Positions 1 to 8,990 are shown, counted from the first letter of the stretch. The stretch is DNA of 33,704 nt from Methanomassiliicoccaceae archaeon (GCA_009786295.1 WQTN01000143.1:1-33704), one strand, 5' to 3'. Program-made: numbers and translations. Notes: generated by a model from the sequence alone, not told the origin.

Positions 1-161
1 ATCCTCTGCCTGCTTCTTGACCAGAAGTGTGTGTAGCCCGTGACCTTCATGAGTTCAAAGGCCTCTCTGTTGACCCACGCGACCATAAGAACTTCATTTG
101 TCAGGTGATCCTGTATCACCGCGGGGATAAGCCCATCTTTATCGAATTTCAGATCGGTCAT
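1..161 (-). CDS. hisI: Phosphoribosyl-AMP cyclohydrolase (HisI), N-terminal part, truncated by window edge
   Basis: Reverse-strand translation from ATG at 161: [53 protein letters not shown], a typical HisI N-terminus. ATGA overlap with the hisF stop. Confidence 0.9.
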   Translation of the reverse strand, partial: MTDLKFDKDGLIPAVIQDHLTNEVLMVAWVNREAFELMKVTGYTHFWSRSRQR

Positions 162-910
162 CTTACTGGTACCCCTTTGTCTTTCAGATATTCCTTGACC
201 TGCATCACTGTGAATTGTTTGTAGTGGAACACCGATGCGGCCAATGCGGCCGAGACGTTCGTCTGGGTGAAGACCTCATAGAAGTCTTCCAGCTTTCCGC
301 ATCCGCCCGACGCTATGACGGGAATATTCACCTCGTCCGCGATCGCGGCGGTCACGGCTATGTCATATCCGTTCTTCACGCCGTCCGCGTCCATAGAGGT
401 GAGGAGGATCTCTCCTGCGCCGAGATCCTCGGCTCTTTTCGCCCATTCTATCGCATCAAGGCCGGTAGCTCTGGTGCCGCCGTGAGAAAGGACCTCCCAG
501 CCCTTTCCTACCTTCTTCACATCTATCGCGATGACCACGCACTGCCTTCCGAACCTCTCTGCCGATTCAGATATCATTTTAGGGTTCGTGATAGCCGCCG
601 AGTTAACCGATACTTTGTCCGCACCGGCATTGAGGGCATCGCGCATCTCGTCTGCGCTCCTTATCCCTCCCCCGACAGTAAGCGGAACGAACACTCTCTT
701 AGCGGTCTCGGAGACAAGATCAAGGGTCGTCTGCCTGTATTCCAACGAGGCCGCAATGTCAAGGAACGTTATCTCATCTGCTCCGTCATTGCTGTATTCC
801 TCTGCCATATCCGGAGGGGAGCCGACATCTTTCAGGCCCAGGAAGTTCACTCCCTTGACCACTTTCCCGTTCTTCACGTCAAGACAGGGAATGATCCTCT
901 TCGTAAGCAT
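158..910 (-). CDS. hisF: Imidazole glycerol phosphate synthase cyclase subunit HisF
   Basis: 250 aa; [23 protein letters not shown]..., TIM-barrel motifs typical of HisF. Confidence 0.97.
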   Translation of the reverse strand: MLTKRIIPCLDVKNGKVVKGVNFLGLKDVGSPPDMAEEYSNDGADEITFLDIAASLEYRQTTLDLVSETAKRVFVPLTVGGGIRSADEMRDALNAGADKVSVNSAAITNPKMISESAERFGRQCVVIAIDVKKVGKGWEVLSHGGTRATGLDAIEWAKRAEDLGAGEILLTSMDADGVKNGYDIAVTAAIADEVNIPVIASGGCGKLEDFYEVFTQTNVSAALAASVFHYKQFTVMQVKEYLKDKGVPVR

Positions 911-1459
911 TCATCCCACCTTGGGCCTGTCCTTTGTGCTGAGTTCCGTTTTTCTAGGCAAGACAGCGTTCCTCAGTGCGGTCCCGAGGGCCTTGAAGGT
1001 CGCTTCCACAATGTGGTGGTCGTCGAAACCTCTTATCTGCACCACATGCAGCGTTATTCCAGAGGACATCGCGAAGCTTCGCAGGAAGTGATGATACAGC
1101 TGGTCGGGGCAGTCGATCTCTGCGAACGGCCTGTCGATTATGTCGACGGAGACCATCATCAGAGCATCGTCCATCGGGATGACCACGGTGGACATTCTTT
1201 CCACCGGCCTGTCGTCGAGAGCCTTCTTGAATGCGGTTCCGAGCGATATCGCAGCATCCTCGATGAGGTGGTGATCATTGTCTCCAGAAGCTTTCATGCA
1301 GATGTCGAAAGAACCGTACCTCGCAAAGGTCTCCACCATGTGTTTAAGGAACTGTACGTCGCACTCGACGTCGAACTTACCGGTTCCGTCAATGTTCAAT
1401 TTGACCGAGACATTTGTCTCCCGTGTACTGCGTTCCAGTTCAGCTGCCCTTTTTGTCAT
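911..1459 (-). CDS. hisB: Imidazoleglycerol-phosphate dehydratase HisB
   Basis: Motifs HHLIEDAAISLG and DDHHIVEATFKALG. The likely start is the internal ATG at 1459 (MTKRAAELERSTRETNVSVKL), not the track start at 1537. TATA-like TATAATAATTATA lies at about 1483-1496. Confidence 0.95.
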   Translation of the reverse strand: MTKRAAELERSTRETNVSVKLNIDGTGKFDVECDVQFLKHMVETFARYGSFDICMKASGDNDHHLIEDAAISLGTAFKKALDDRPVERMSTVVIPMDDALMMVSVDIIDRPFAEIDCPDQLYHHFLRSFAMSSGITLHVVQIRGFDDHHIVEATFKALGTALRNAVLPRKTELSTKDRPKVG

Positions 1460-1642
1460 ATGCTGTTTGAATGGGGACGATTCTATAATAATTATACTAA
1501 ACACGAATGCTAGCCAAAACGGTCGGTGATGCATCATGTATGAATCGACAACATATGATGCTATGATGTAATTTACATCAAATTTTTAATGTAAATTACA
1601 TTAATTCGTTGATGTGATTTACATAAATATGGATGTGAGCGG
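1460..1642. promoter_or_regulatory. hisA-hisB intergenic region with promoter and three operator-like near-palindromes
   Basis: TGTAATTTACA (1567-1577), TGTAAATTACA (1590-1600), TGTGATTTACA (1613-1623), start-to-start spacing exactly 23 bp. TATA-like element at about 1483-1496 for the minus strand. Confidence 0.75.
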
Positions 1643-2356
1643 TCAAGAAAACCAAGGCCTGTCCCACTCCCACGGCCTGATCTTTTCTGTGTATAACGCA
1701 AGACCGACGACAGCGCCTTCCGCACCGAGTCTGCTCAGAGTTTTGCAGTCGGACTCTGCGGTCACTCCGCCGGAGGATATCACTCTGTGAGGGCATTTCG
1801 ATATGAAGTTCCTGCATTGATCGGCATCTATGCCGCCCATCTGCCCCTCGACGCTGACGTTCGTATTCAGAACGCCGCCCAGCGGCATTTCTCTGATGGT
1901 ATCGAACATGCTCTCTACAGAGACATCGTAAGAGCCCTGCCATCCGTTGACCACCAGCGAACCGTTCTTTGTGTCCATCCCCGCCATGATCTTTCCCGGA
2001 TGTTTGTCTGCGATCATTGAAAGCCAGTCAGGCTCTTTGATCGCTTTGGTCCCTACGATCACTCTTTCCGCGCCTGCCGAGATAAGATCATCAACTGATT
2101 TGGTTGACCTTATTCCCCCGCCGATCTCTACCGGCACTCCGCATTCTTTGATTATTTTTTTGAATATCTGGAGATTATTGCCCTTTCCGAACGCCCCGTC
2201 CAGATCCACAAGGTGAAGGTACGGCGCACCTTTCTCGACCCAGGACATCGCTGTTCTGAAAGGATCGGGAAGTATTATCTTCTGGCTTCCGAGTTCTCCT
2301 CCCACAAGCTGAACGACCTTGTGGTCAAGAACATCCACCGCGGGTATGACCATCAT
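1643..2356 (-). CDS. hisA: Phosphoribosylformimino-5-aminoimidazole carboxamide ribotide isomerase HisA
   Basis: 237 aa; VIPAVDVLDHKVVQLVGGELGS..., VEIGGGIRS; HisA-like. Confidence 0.95.
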   Translation of the reverse strand: MMVIPAVDVLDHKVVQLVGGELGSQKIILPDPFRTAMSWVEKGAPYLHLVDLDGAFGKGNNLQIFKKIIKECGVPVEIGGGIRSTKSVDDLISAGAERVIVGTKAIKEPDWLSMIADKHPGKIMAGMDTKNGSLVVNGWQGSYDVSVESMFDTIREMPLGGVLNTNVSVEGQMGGIDADQCRNFISKCPHRVISSGGVTAESDCKTLSRLGAEGAVVGLALYTEKIRPWEWDRPWFS

Positions 2357-2952
2357 GCGTTTTCCTCCGCGAATGCAATGAAATTCTTTATCAGCGCAAG
2401 TCCGGAGACTGAGCTTTTCTCAGGGTGGAACTGCGTCCCGTATGTGTTCGCGACCCTGAAGAAGGACGGGAACGTCTCGCCCCCGTATTCGGTGGTCCCG
2501 ATGATGTTGTTAGGATTGTCGGCGGAACCTCTGTATGAGTGCGCAAAATAGAATTCTCTTCTGTTTATGCCGTCCATGAGTCTGTCTGCTGTGGTCACAG
2601 TGTTCCATCCCATGTGAGGTATCCGTTCCGCCGAGAGCTTGACGATCCTGCCGCCGAATGCGCCGATCCCCGCCGACGACCCTTCTTCGCTGGAATCGAA
2701 CAGTATCTGTGCGCCGATGCATATCCCGAGGGCAGGGACCCCCGACAGCAGACGTTCCTTGATGTCCTCTTTGTAACAGAGGAGCTTTCCCATGGTCGAG
2801 TCGAAAGCTCCGACGCCGGGGAATACGATGCAGTCAGAGTTCAGAAGGTCTTTCATATCGGCTGCGACCCTGACGGCGGCACCGTTCTTCTCAAATGCCT
2901 TTTTGACCGAGTGAAGATTTCCGACGCCGTAGTCGGCAATGGTCACTTTCAA
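2353..2952 (-). CDS. hisH: Imidazole glycerol phosphate synthase glutaminase subunit HisH
   Basis: 199 aa; MKVTIADYGVGNLHSVKKAFEK, glutaminase GICIGAQILF, catalytic-type HPEKS. 4-bp overlap with hisA. Confidence 0.97.
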   Translation of the reverse strand: MKVTIADYGVGNLHSVKKAFEKNGAAVRVAADMKDLLNSDCIVFPGVGAFDSTMGKLLCYKEDIKERLLSGVPALGICIGAQILFDSSEEGSSAGIGAFGGRIVKLSAERIPHMGWNTVTTADRLMDGINRREFYFAHSYRGSADNPNNIIGTTEYGGETFPSFFRVANTYGTQFHPEKSSVSGLALIKNFIAFAEENA

Positions 2953-4004
2953 CTGAAATCCTCCAATATGTCCGAGATCTTGCTGAGGAGCTCATTGTTC
3001 ATGGTTTCTGTTCCGACAGTAAAGCGGACGCAGTTCTCCATCCTCCTCTTGCTGCCGAAATCCCTTACCAGTACCCCTTTTTTCTTCAAAGCGTCCGTAA
3101 GGGCAGCGTGATCGATCGGAGACCTCGCCAGGATGAAGTTGGAATCCGACGGGAATGGATCGAAACCAAGCTTTGAAAGGCCCGAAGACAGTTTCGGCCT
3201 CTCGGTCCGTACCATCGCAACGCTTCTTTTTATGAAATCCTGGTCTTTCACGGCGGCTATCGCGGCCCCCTCGCTCAGGCTGTTCAGGGAATATGGGATC
3301 TTTACCGCATTCATCATCTCGGCCAGATCTTTGTTCGCAACTGCATACCCGACTCTCAAAGCCGCCATCGCATATGCCTTTGAGAATGTTCGGATCACTA
3401 CCATATTATCGAATTCGTTCACAAAGGGGATCATCGAATTCTCGGAATATTCGCCGTATGCCTCATCGGCGACGACTATGCCTCCGAATCCTGCCAGAAC
3501 CTCTTCGATGTCTTTTTGCCTGAAGGAGTTTCCGGTAGGGTTGTTCGGAGAAGCAAGTATGACGATCTTCGCCCTCGAGGAGATGATGTCATCGACGTCA
3601 AGCTGGAAATCGTCCGTAAGTTCGGAATAGAGCACTTTGCCGCCGTTCATCTGGGCAAAGTAGTCGTATAAGCTGTATGAAGGGTAAGGGACAAGGCAGT
3701 CGTTCCCCCATTCGGTGAATGTTTTGAAGAGGACATCAAGCATCTCGTCGGATCCGCTTCCGGCGACGAAGTTATCCATCTCCAGACCGTAAAGGGAAGC
3801 GAGAGCGCATCTGAGGCCGTCGGAGTATGTCCGCGGGTAATCGTTCAGATCTATCTTCTGTTCTCTGATGAACTTCACGGCGGCAGGGTTCGCGCCGAGA
3901 ACGTTTGTGTTGGTGTCGAGTCTGAGCTCTCCTTTGATGTCGGGACTGTAATATTTCTTGAAGCCTCTGGCAGTGCTCCTCATTATGTCCCTTGAGACCA
4001 TCAC
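2949..4004 (-). CDS. hisC: Histidinol-phosphate aminotransferase HisC
   Basis: 351 aa PLP-dependent aminotransferase class I/II (RTFSKAYAMAALRVGYA). Position in the his operon with 4-bp overlaps on both sides. Confidence 0.95.
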   Translation of the reverse strand: MMVSRDIMRSTARGFKKYYSPDIKGELRLDTNTNVLGANPAAVKFIREQKIDLNDYPRTYSDGLRCALASLYGLEMDNFVAGSGSDEMLDVLFKTFTEWGNDCLVPYPSYSLYDYFAQMNGGKVLYSELTDDFQLDVDDIISSRAKIVILASPNNPTGNSFRQKDIEEVLAGFGGIVVADEAYGEYSENSMIPFVNEFDNMVVIRTFSKAYAMAALRVGYAVANKDLAEMMNAVKIPYSLNSLSEGAAIAAVKDQDFIKRSVAMVRTERPKLSSGLSKLGFDPFPSDSNFILARSPIDHAALTDALKKKGVLVRDFGSKRRMENCVRFTVGTETMNNELLSKISDILEDFS

Positions 4005-4864
4005 TCCACCAGCCTTTCTATCGAAAGTGTGAGTATGCCCTTTGCACCGAGCCTTTTGAGATCGTTTACAGCTTTGTAGACATCCCTGGAACGGACCACG
4101 ACATGTACGGCGACCATCTTATCGTTCCCGGCGATATTCAGGACCGTCGGCCCGCCTATTCCCGGAAGCAGTTTTTCCACCTGTTCCAACTTGCTTTTTG
4201 GAACATCCGCCATAAGGTATTTGCGGTCCTCCGCGGTCATCACGCTTTTGATGGAGGCAACAACATCGTCTATCTCCGCGCCGTTCTTTTTCAGCGCTGC
4301 GTCCGATGAGTAGATGGCAGCCTGGGAATCCATTATCTTGGATATCTCCGCGAGACGGTTCATCTTGAGCGTAGAACCGGAGGCGACGAGATCCACTATA
4401 AGATCGGATATCCCCAGATACGGCATGATCTCCGCCGCTCCGGATATCTCGATCACCGATATCTCTTTGCCTTTTGATTTGAAGAATTTCTTTGTGAGGT
4501 TGGGGAACGATGTTGCTACTTTCGCTCCGTTCGGGATATCATCGATGTTTTTGATCCCTGAGGATTCGGGAGCGGCCACCGAAAGGCGGCATGCGCCGAA
4601 CTCCAGGTCCATAAGTTTCTTGATCTTGTATCCGGACTCGGCGGCCAGGTCTTCCCCGGTTATCCCGATGTCGATGGCGCCCGTGGCGATGAATGCGGGT
4701 ATGTCCTGCGCACGGATGAACATTATCTCAATGTTTTGGTCCTTCGCCGTCACATACAGCTTCCTTCCCCAGTCCTCTCCCAGATCTATTCCTGACTTCA
4801 GCAGGAGTTCCACTGCCCGCTCGTTGAGCCTTCCTTTGTTGGGGACAGCCATCTTTATTGCCAT
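4001..4864 (-). CDS. hisG: ATP phosphoribosyltransferase HisG, long form with C-terminal regulatory-type domain
   Basis: 287 aa; MAIKMAVPNKGRLNERAVELL..., IVDLVASGSTLKMN, C-terminal MADVPKSKLEQVEKLLPGIGGPTVL. TATA-like TTTTATATTG just upstream. Confidence 0.96.
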   Translation of the reverse strand: MAIKMAVPNKGRLNERAVELLLKSGIDLGEDWGRKLYVTAKDQNIEIMFIRAQDIPAFIATGAIDIGITGEDLAAESGYKIKKLMDLEFGACRLSVAAPESSGIKNIDDIPNGAKVATSFPNLTKKFFKSKGKEISVIEISGAAEIMPYLGISDLIVDLVASGSTLKMNRLAEISKIMDSQAAIYSSDAALKKNGAEIDDVVASIKSVMTAEDRKYLMADVPKSKLEQVEKLLPGIGGPTVLNIAGNDKMVAVHVVVRSRDVYKAVNDLKRLGAKGILTLSIERLVE

Positions 4865-4944
4865 AGATTAACCTCTGGTTCTTTCAATATAAAAGGTAGT
4901 AGATAAGGTTTTCACGCTCTGGAGAGAACCAGCAGGCAGCCTGT

Positions 4945-6135
4945 TCACCTTTTTCCGAGAAGAAAATCAACTATGTTCAGATGTCTTATCCCATTCGGCA
5001 GGTCAGCCCTGATGATGTCTGTTGAGATGACTGTCTTCGGATAGCTGTCTCTCAGACCGTTCAGCGCTTTAAGCTCCCTTTCTTTGACCTTCTCTTCTTT
5101 CATAGAATAGACGACCTGATAGTATTCTGTGCCTTTGCTGGTATTCACCGAGAAATCCACTTCTCTGTCGCCGTATTTGCCGACCGTCACGCGATCTCCT
5201 TTCCTGATGAGTTCCAGATAGACAAGGTTCTCCATGAGTCTGCCATAGTCTTCCGTTCCATAATTCAGAGAGATGTTCCTCAGACCGACATCCACTGAAT
5301 AATATTTCGGGCTGTGCGACAATACTGTACTCTTGAGATCGTATTTTTCGGCTTTATAAAGAATATAGCATTGCTCCAGCAGCCTCAGGTATTTGTCCAC
5401 GGTGGTCTTGTGCACATTGCCGAGAGATGTAGCTATCCCGTTAGCGGAGATGGGGTTTCCGATATTCATCATCATGAACCTAACAACACGTTCAAACTCC
5501 GCCACATTCAATATCTTTCCCCTCATGACCGCATCTTTGTAGATTATTGATGCATAAAGGCCGTCCAGCAGTGCTCTTATCGCGCGTTCTCCGGCGAACG
5601 GATCGATGCCGGGGAACGCACCGTATCGGATGTATTTGTCAAATAATTCGTACTTGTCCAGTCCTTTGTCGGAATGCAGTTCGGAGTATTCTTCGAAAGA
5701 CAGCGGAAGCATCTCGATCGAGACGTATCTGCCTGTGATGTAGGTTGAAAGTTCAGATGACAGGAGTTTGGAGTTGGATCCCGTAATATAGACATCTGCG
5801 CCCGTCCCTGCCAGTAAGGCATTTACCGGGATCTCCCAATCTTTGATCCTTTGTACCTCATCAAGAATTACGTACGTTATCTCTGTTCCGAGGTTTTCTT
5901 TGAAGTATCTCTTCAGATCTTCCCCGTCTGTTATGAAATCAAACTCCGTTGATTCGAAGTCCATGTAAATGATGTTCTTCTTCTTCACGCCGGACGAGAT
6001 CAGCCGTTCGACCATCTGTTCCATCAGAGTGGATTTCCCACACCGCCTCACGCCGCATATTATTTTTGCAACATCGGTCAGGCCCTTGAATTCCCAAAGG
6101 AAGTTGAGATACTGCGTTCTTTCTACGGTGTCCAT
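4945..6135 (-). CDS. AAA ATPase with DUF4143-type C-terminal region
   Basis: 396 aa; Walker A GVRRCGKST, Walker B YVILDEVQRI, GSNSKLLSSELSTYITGRYVSIEMLPLSFEEY typical of the AAA_14/DUF4143 family. Confidence 0.9.
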   Translation of the reverse strand: MDTVERTQYLNFLWEFKGLTDVAKIICGVRRCGKSTLMEQMVERLISSGVKKKNIIYMDFESTEFDFITDGEDLKRYFKENLGTEITYVILDEVQRIKDWEIPVNALLAGTGADVYITGSNSKLLSSELSTYITGRYVSIEMLPLSFEEYSELHSDKGLDKYELFDKYIRYGAFPGIDPFAGERAIRALLDGLYASIIYKDAVMRGKILNVAEFERVVRFMMMNIGNPISANGIATSLGNVHKTTVDKYLRLLEQCYILYKAEKYDLKSTVLSHSPKYYSVDVGLRNISLNYGTEDYGRLMENLVYLELIRKGDRVTVGKYGDREVDFSVNTSKGTEYYQVVYSMKEEKVKERELKALNGLRDSYPKTVISTDIIRADLPNGIRHLNIVDFLLGKR

Positions 6136-6170
6136 AAAAATGTATCATGTTTGTTGTATATTAAATTATA

Positions 6171-6280
6171 TTGGAGTGAAGATTAATCTTATTTTTAACA
6201 TTAGATTTCATTGGAATATAAACTAATGTTATTTTTCAAATTTGATCATACTGAAGTGAAACTTATTCTGTCGGTTTTTC
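6171..6280. repeat. Three imperfect ~40-bp direct repeats upstream of the ATPase gene
   Basis: TTGGAGTGAA (6171), TTGGAATATA (6211), CTGAAGTGAA (6251) at exact 40-bp intervals. Units 1 and 2 also share a TATTTTT core. Confidence 0.65.
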
Positions 6281-7369
6281 AAGACCTTGCGGCTTATTCG
6301 TGACCAGAGCATACTTTGTGCTGCGGCCGCCTGCATCGGGGCATCTGATGAGTATCCCCTTCGAAATAAGGTCCTTTATATCATTGACAGCAGTGTCCTG
6401 GGAGCAGTTGTTGATCTTGGCCCACCTCGAAGATGTCAGGATGTTCTGGGGTTCATCCAAAAGGATATTCGTCATTCTGCTCTGGCGTTCATTCATCACA
6501 ACAGCAGAATTGGCACGCCAGAATTCTCCCTTCTTCAATACCTCTTCTATCATCTTCATACTGTCCCGAACAGCCCGCTCCGTGCATGAAAGGAACCATT
6601 CTATCCACTCGGTCATATCTCCGTCTCCCAGACCGGACCTGTCGAGGATATCGTAATATTGTCTGCGTTCTTTGTATATGCGGGAAGAGAGGCTGTAGTA
6701 CCTCATGCTGCTGCCCTCGCTCCTTGCCAGCAGCATATCCGATATTGCCCTCGCTATGCGCCCGTTACCGTCATCGAAAGGATGGATCATAACGAACCAT
6801 ATGTGTGCGACCGCAGATTTGATCAGAACATCGGTCGCATCGTTCTCCAGCCATTTCAGGAAAGATTCCATTTCCGGCCCCACTCTTCCTGATTCTGGTG
6901 CGATGTAATGTATGCGTTCTTTTCCAAGCGCTCCGGATACCACAGACACACCCCCTGTCCTGTATTCTCCTATGGTCATCCTTCCGACATGGTCGTTTCC
7001 CAGCAGCAGAGAATGCCATTCGAACAAACGTTCCTTTGTGAGCGGTGACTTATAGCTGCGGGTGGCATCCATCATCATTCCGACGACACCATCCTCCCTT
7101 TCGGATGTCTTTCCGGAATACGTAATGCCGAGGCGTTTGTATATCGATGATCTTACATGGTCTTCGTTAAGAAATTCCGATTCGATCCTGGAAGAGTTCA
7201 TAACATCCTCCGTGATGGTATCTATGAGTTTCTTTTCGATATCCGTTTTTGTTCCTTCCATCATCCCATGCAGCTTCCCCTGAAGGAATCGCAGCCTTTG
7301 GGCTGCTGGTTCTATTTTATACGGGTCCCATCTGAAATCGGTCCATTTTTCTCTTTCGTGAATGTACAC
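6263..7369 (-). CDS. Fic family protein (DUF4172-like N-terminus, C-terminal winged-helix-like region)
   Basis: Complete Fic motif HPFDDGNGRIAR; N-terminal SSRIESE resembles the class II inhibitory motif. GTG at 7369 gives VYIHEREKWTDFRWD, a plausible DUF4172-type start; the track start at 7462 runs through palindromic upstream DNA. Confidence 0.88.
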   Translation of the reverse strand: MYIHEREKWTDFRWDPYKIEPAAQRLRFLQGKLHGMMEGTKTDIEKKLIDTITEDVMNSSRIESEFLNEDHVRSSIYKRLGITYSGKTSEREDGVVGMMMDATRSYKSPLTKERLFEWHSLLLGNDHVGRMTIGEYRTGGVSVVSGALGKERIHYIAPESGRVGPEMESFLKWLENDATDVLIKSAVAHIWFVMIHPFDDGNGRIARAISDMLLARSEGSSMRYYSLSSRIYKERRQYYDILDRSGLGDGDMTEWIEWFLSCTERAVRDSMKMIEEVLKKGEFWRANSAVVMNERQSRMTNILLDEPQNILTSSRWAKINNCSQDTAVNDIKDLISKGILIRCPDAGGRSTKYALVTNKPQGLEKPTE

Positions 7370-7386
7370 AATATACGATAATTCCT

Positions 7387-7446
7387 CGTAGAATAAATAA
7401 TTATTCGACGAAGATATTTCGTAGAATATTAACAATATTCTCCGAA
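7387..7446. promoter_or_regulatory. Tandem palindromic operator-like sites upstream of fic
   Basis: CGTAGAATAAATAATTATTCGACG (7387-7410) and TTCGTAGAATATTAACAATATTCTCCGAA (7418-7446), both imperfect palindromes sharing the half-site CGTAGAATA. Confidence 0.65.
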
Positions 7447-7483
7447 CTCGACCGTCCGGCAATAGATGTCAGGCAACGATCGG

Positions 7484-8545
7484 TCAGAGGAGCCCTTTTG
7501 CCTTGAACAATTCTGCGTTGAGCATCGATCCGCCGGCGCCGCCTCTCAGAGTATTGTGGGAAAGCACGAACATTTTGCAGTATCCGTTGCCGTCTCTGAT
7601 CCTTCCGACAGTGGTGGCCATGCCTCTTGCCCTCTCCGGACTTCCGGCAAGAGCATCGTACACAGGCTGCGGTCTGTCCCTTTCCGTCCTTACTATTATC
7701 GGCACTTCCGGCGCAGACGGCAGTTTCAGCGTCTGAGGCTCCCCTCTGAACTTCGATAGCGTTGAGGCGATATCCTCGGGCGAAGGGGATGAACTGAGCT
7801 TAATGACCAAAGATTCCAGATGGCCGTCTATCACCGGCACTCTGGCGCAGTTTGCCAGGACCCTGAAGGATGCGGGCTTGAAACCCTCGTCGGAGTAACC
7901 GCCGAGTATCTTCCCGAGTTCCTTTTCCATCTTCTCTTCTTCTTTGTCGATGAACGGAACGACGTTGCCCACTGCATCCAGCGACGCCACTCCGGGATAT
8001 CCGGCGCCTGAAAGCGCCTGATACGTGGAAATGAATACTTCTTCAAGGCCGAACTTCTTATCAAGGGCGAAAAGAGGGGGCGCTATGCCGGTAGAGGAAC
8101 AGTTGGCGTTCGTCACTATGTATCCTCCATTCCCGTAAGTGTCCTGTCTCTTGACAGAGACAGCATGGTCCGGATTGATCTCCGGTATCAGTATCGGAAC
8201 GTGCTTGTCCATACGGTGCGAGCCGGCGTTGGAGAAAACAGCCACGCCTTTTTTCGCAAGCTCGGACTCGGTCGGTCCCGCAAGATCGGAGGGTATCCCG
8301 GAGAACGCTATCCTTGCGTTCTTTGAGATATGATCGAGATCCATCGACCTGATCTTCGTTTCGAGAGCCTCGTCCGAAAACTTATGGTCCCTGATCTTGA
8401 CAGCGTCTCCGAACCTTTTTCCTTCCGATCTTTCCGACGCATAAAGCCCTTCGATCTCAAAGTATGGGTGACTCTCAAGCATCTGTACGAACCTCTGGCC
8501 GATAGGCCCGGTGGCTCCAAGAACGGCAACGCTGATCTTGCTCAT
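7484..8545 (-). CDS. asd: Aspartate-semialdehyde dehydrogenase
   Basis: 353 aa; VLGATGPIGQRFVQML, NANCSSTG active-site region, ALSGAGYPG. Confidence 0.95.
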   Translation of the reverse strand: MSKISVAVLGATGPIGQRFVQMLESHPYFEIEGLYASERSEGKRFGDAVKIRDHKFSDEALETKIRSMDLDHISKNARIAFSGIPSDLAGPTESELAKKGVAVFSNAGSHRMDKHVPILIPEINPDHAVSVKRQDTYGNGGYIVTNANCSSTGIAPPLFALDKKFGLEEVFISTYQALSGAGYPGVASLDAVGNVVPFIDKEEEKMEKELGKILGGYSDEGFKPASFRVLANCARVPVIDGHLESLVIKLSSSPSPEDIASTLSKFRGEPQTLKLPSAPEVPIIVRTERDRPQPVYDALAGSPERARGMATTVGRIRDGNGYCKMFVLSHNTLRGGAGGSMLNAELFKAKGLL

Positions 8546-8714
8546 TTGAATACTTCCTTTTTAACTAGGGTCAATGCTATGTGGTTATTATATTTTGGGA
8601 ATGTTCCGGAGAACCTACTGTCTGTTTCATTGAAATCAGGGCATTGGGAAATCCCATAAATGTCACTGTAAATCTCCTGCAAATGCAGTAAATGCGCTGC
8701 AGATCGGCGGATGT

Positions 8715-8990
8715 TCACTTGTCGTACAGCAGCTTCTGCCTTTCCTTTGAGATCTTCAAAAGCACTTCCGCGATGAGCTTCGCTTCATATTCGAAGAGGC
8801 CGACCTCCTCGCATAGTTTCATGTACCTTTCAATGACCTCTTTTTCTTTCTTGCCGTCCCAGTATCCCTGGGAAGAATGTTTCTTCTCTCTGGCAAGCTC
8901 GTCCGTCATTTCTATGCGCGTGGCTATTAGGTCAACGATCTGTTTGTCGATAGATTCTATCTGCTCTCTGATCTCATCAACGCTCGGCAT
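8715..8990 (-). CDS. Chorismate mutase type II (AroQ class)
   Basis: 91 aa; IREQIESIDKQIVDLIATRIEMTDELAREK, all-helical chorismate mutase pattern. Confidence 0.88.
   Translation of the reverse strand: MPSVDEIREQIESIDKQIVDLIATRIEMTDELAREKKHSSQGYWDGKKEKEVIERYMKLCEEVGLFEYEAKLIAEVLLKISKERQKLLYDK

Noticed and set aside
215-1513. 432-aa + strand ORF antisense to hisF and hisB
   Set aside because: Lies wholly opposite strongly supported his genes and shows no recognisable family; a shadow ORF of coding sequence.
1478-1537. N-terminal extension of hisB to the track start at 1537
   Set aside because: The extra 26 residues run through the TATA-rich promoter region and do not look like HisB; ATG 1459 gives a normal N-terminus.
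1567-1623. CRISPR-like interpretation of the 23-bp repeats
   Set aside because: Only three 11-bp palindromic cores with AT-rich spacers of about 12 bp; no long conserved repeats, unique spacers or cas genes.
6171-6280. CRISPR mini-array interpretation of the 40-bp repeats
   Set aside because: Units are continuous and diverged along their full length with no spacer/repeat partition.
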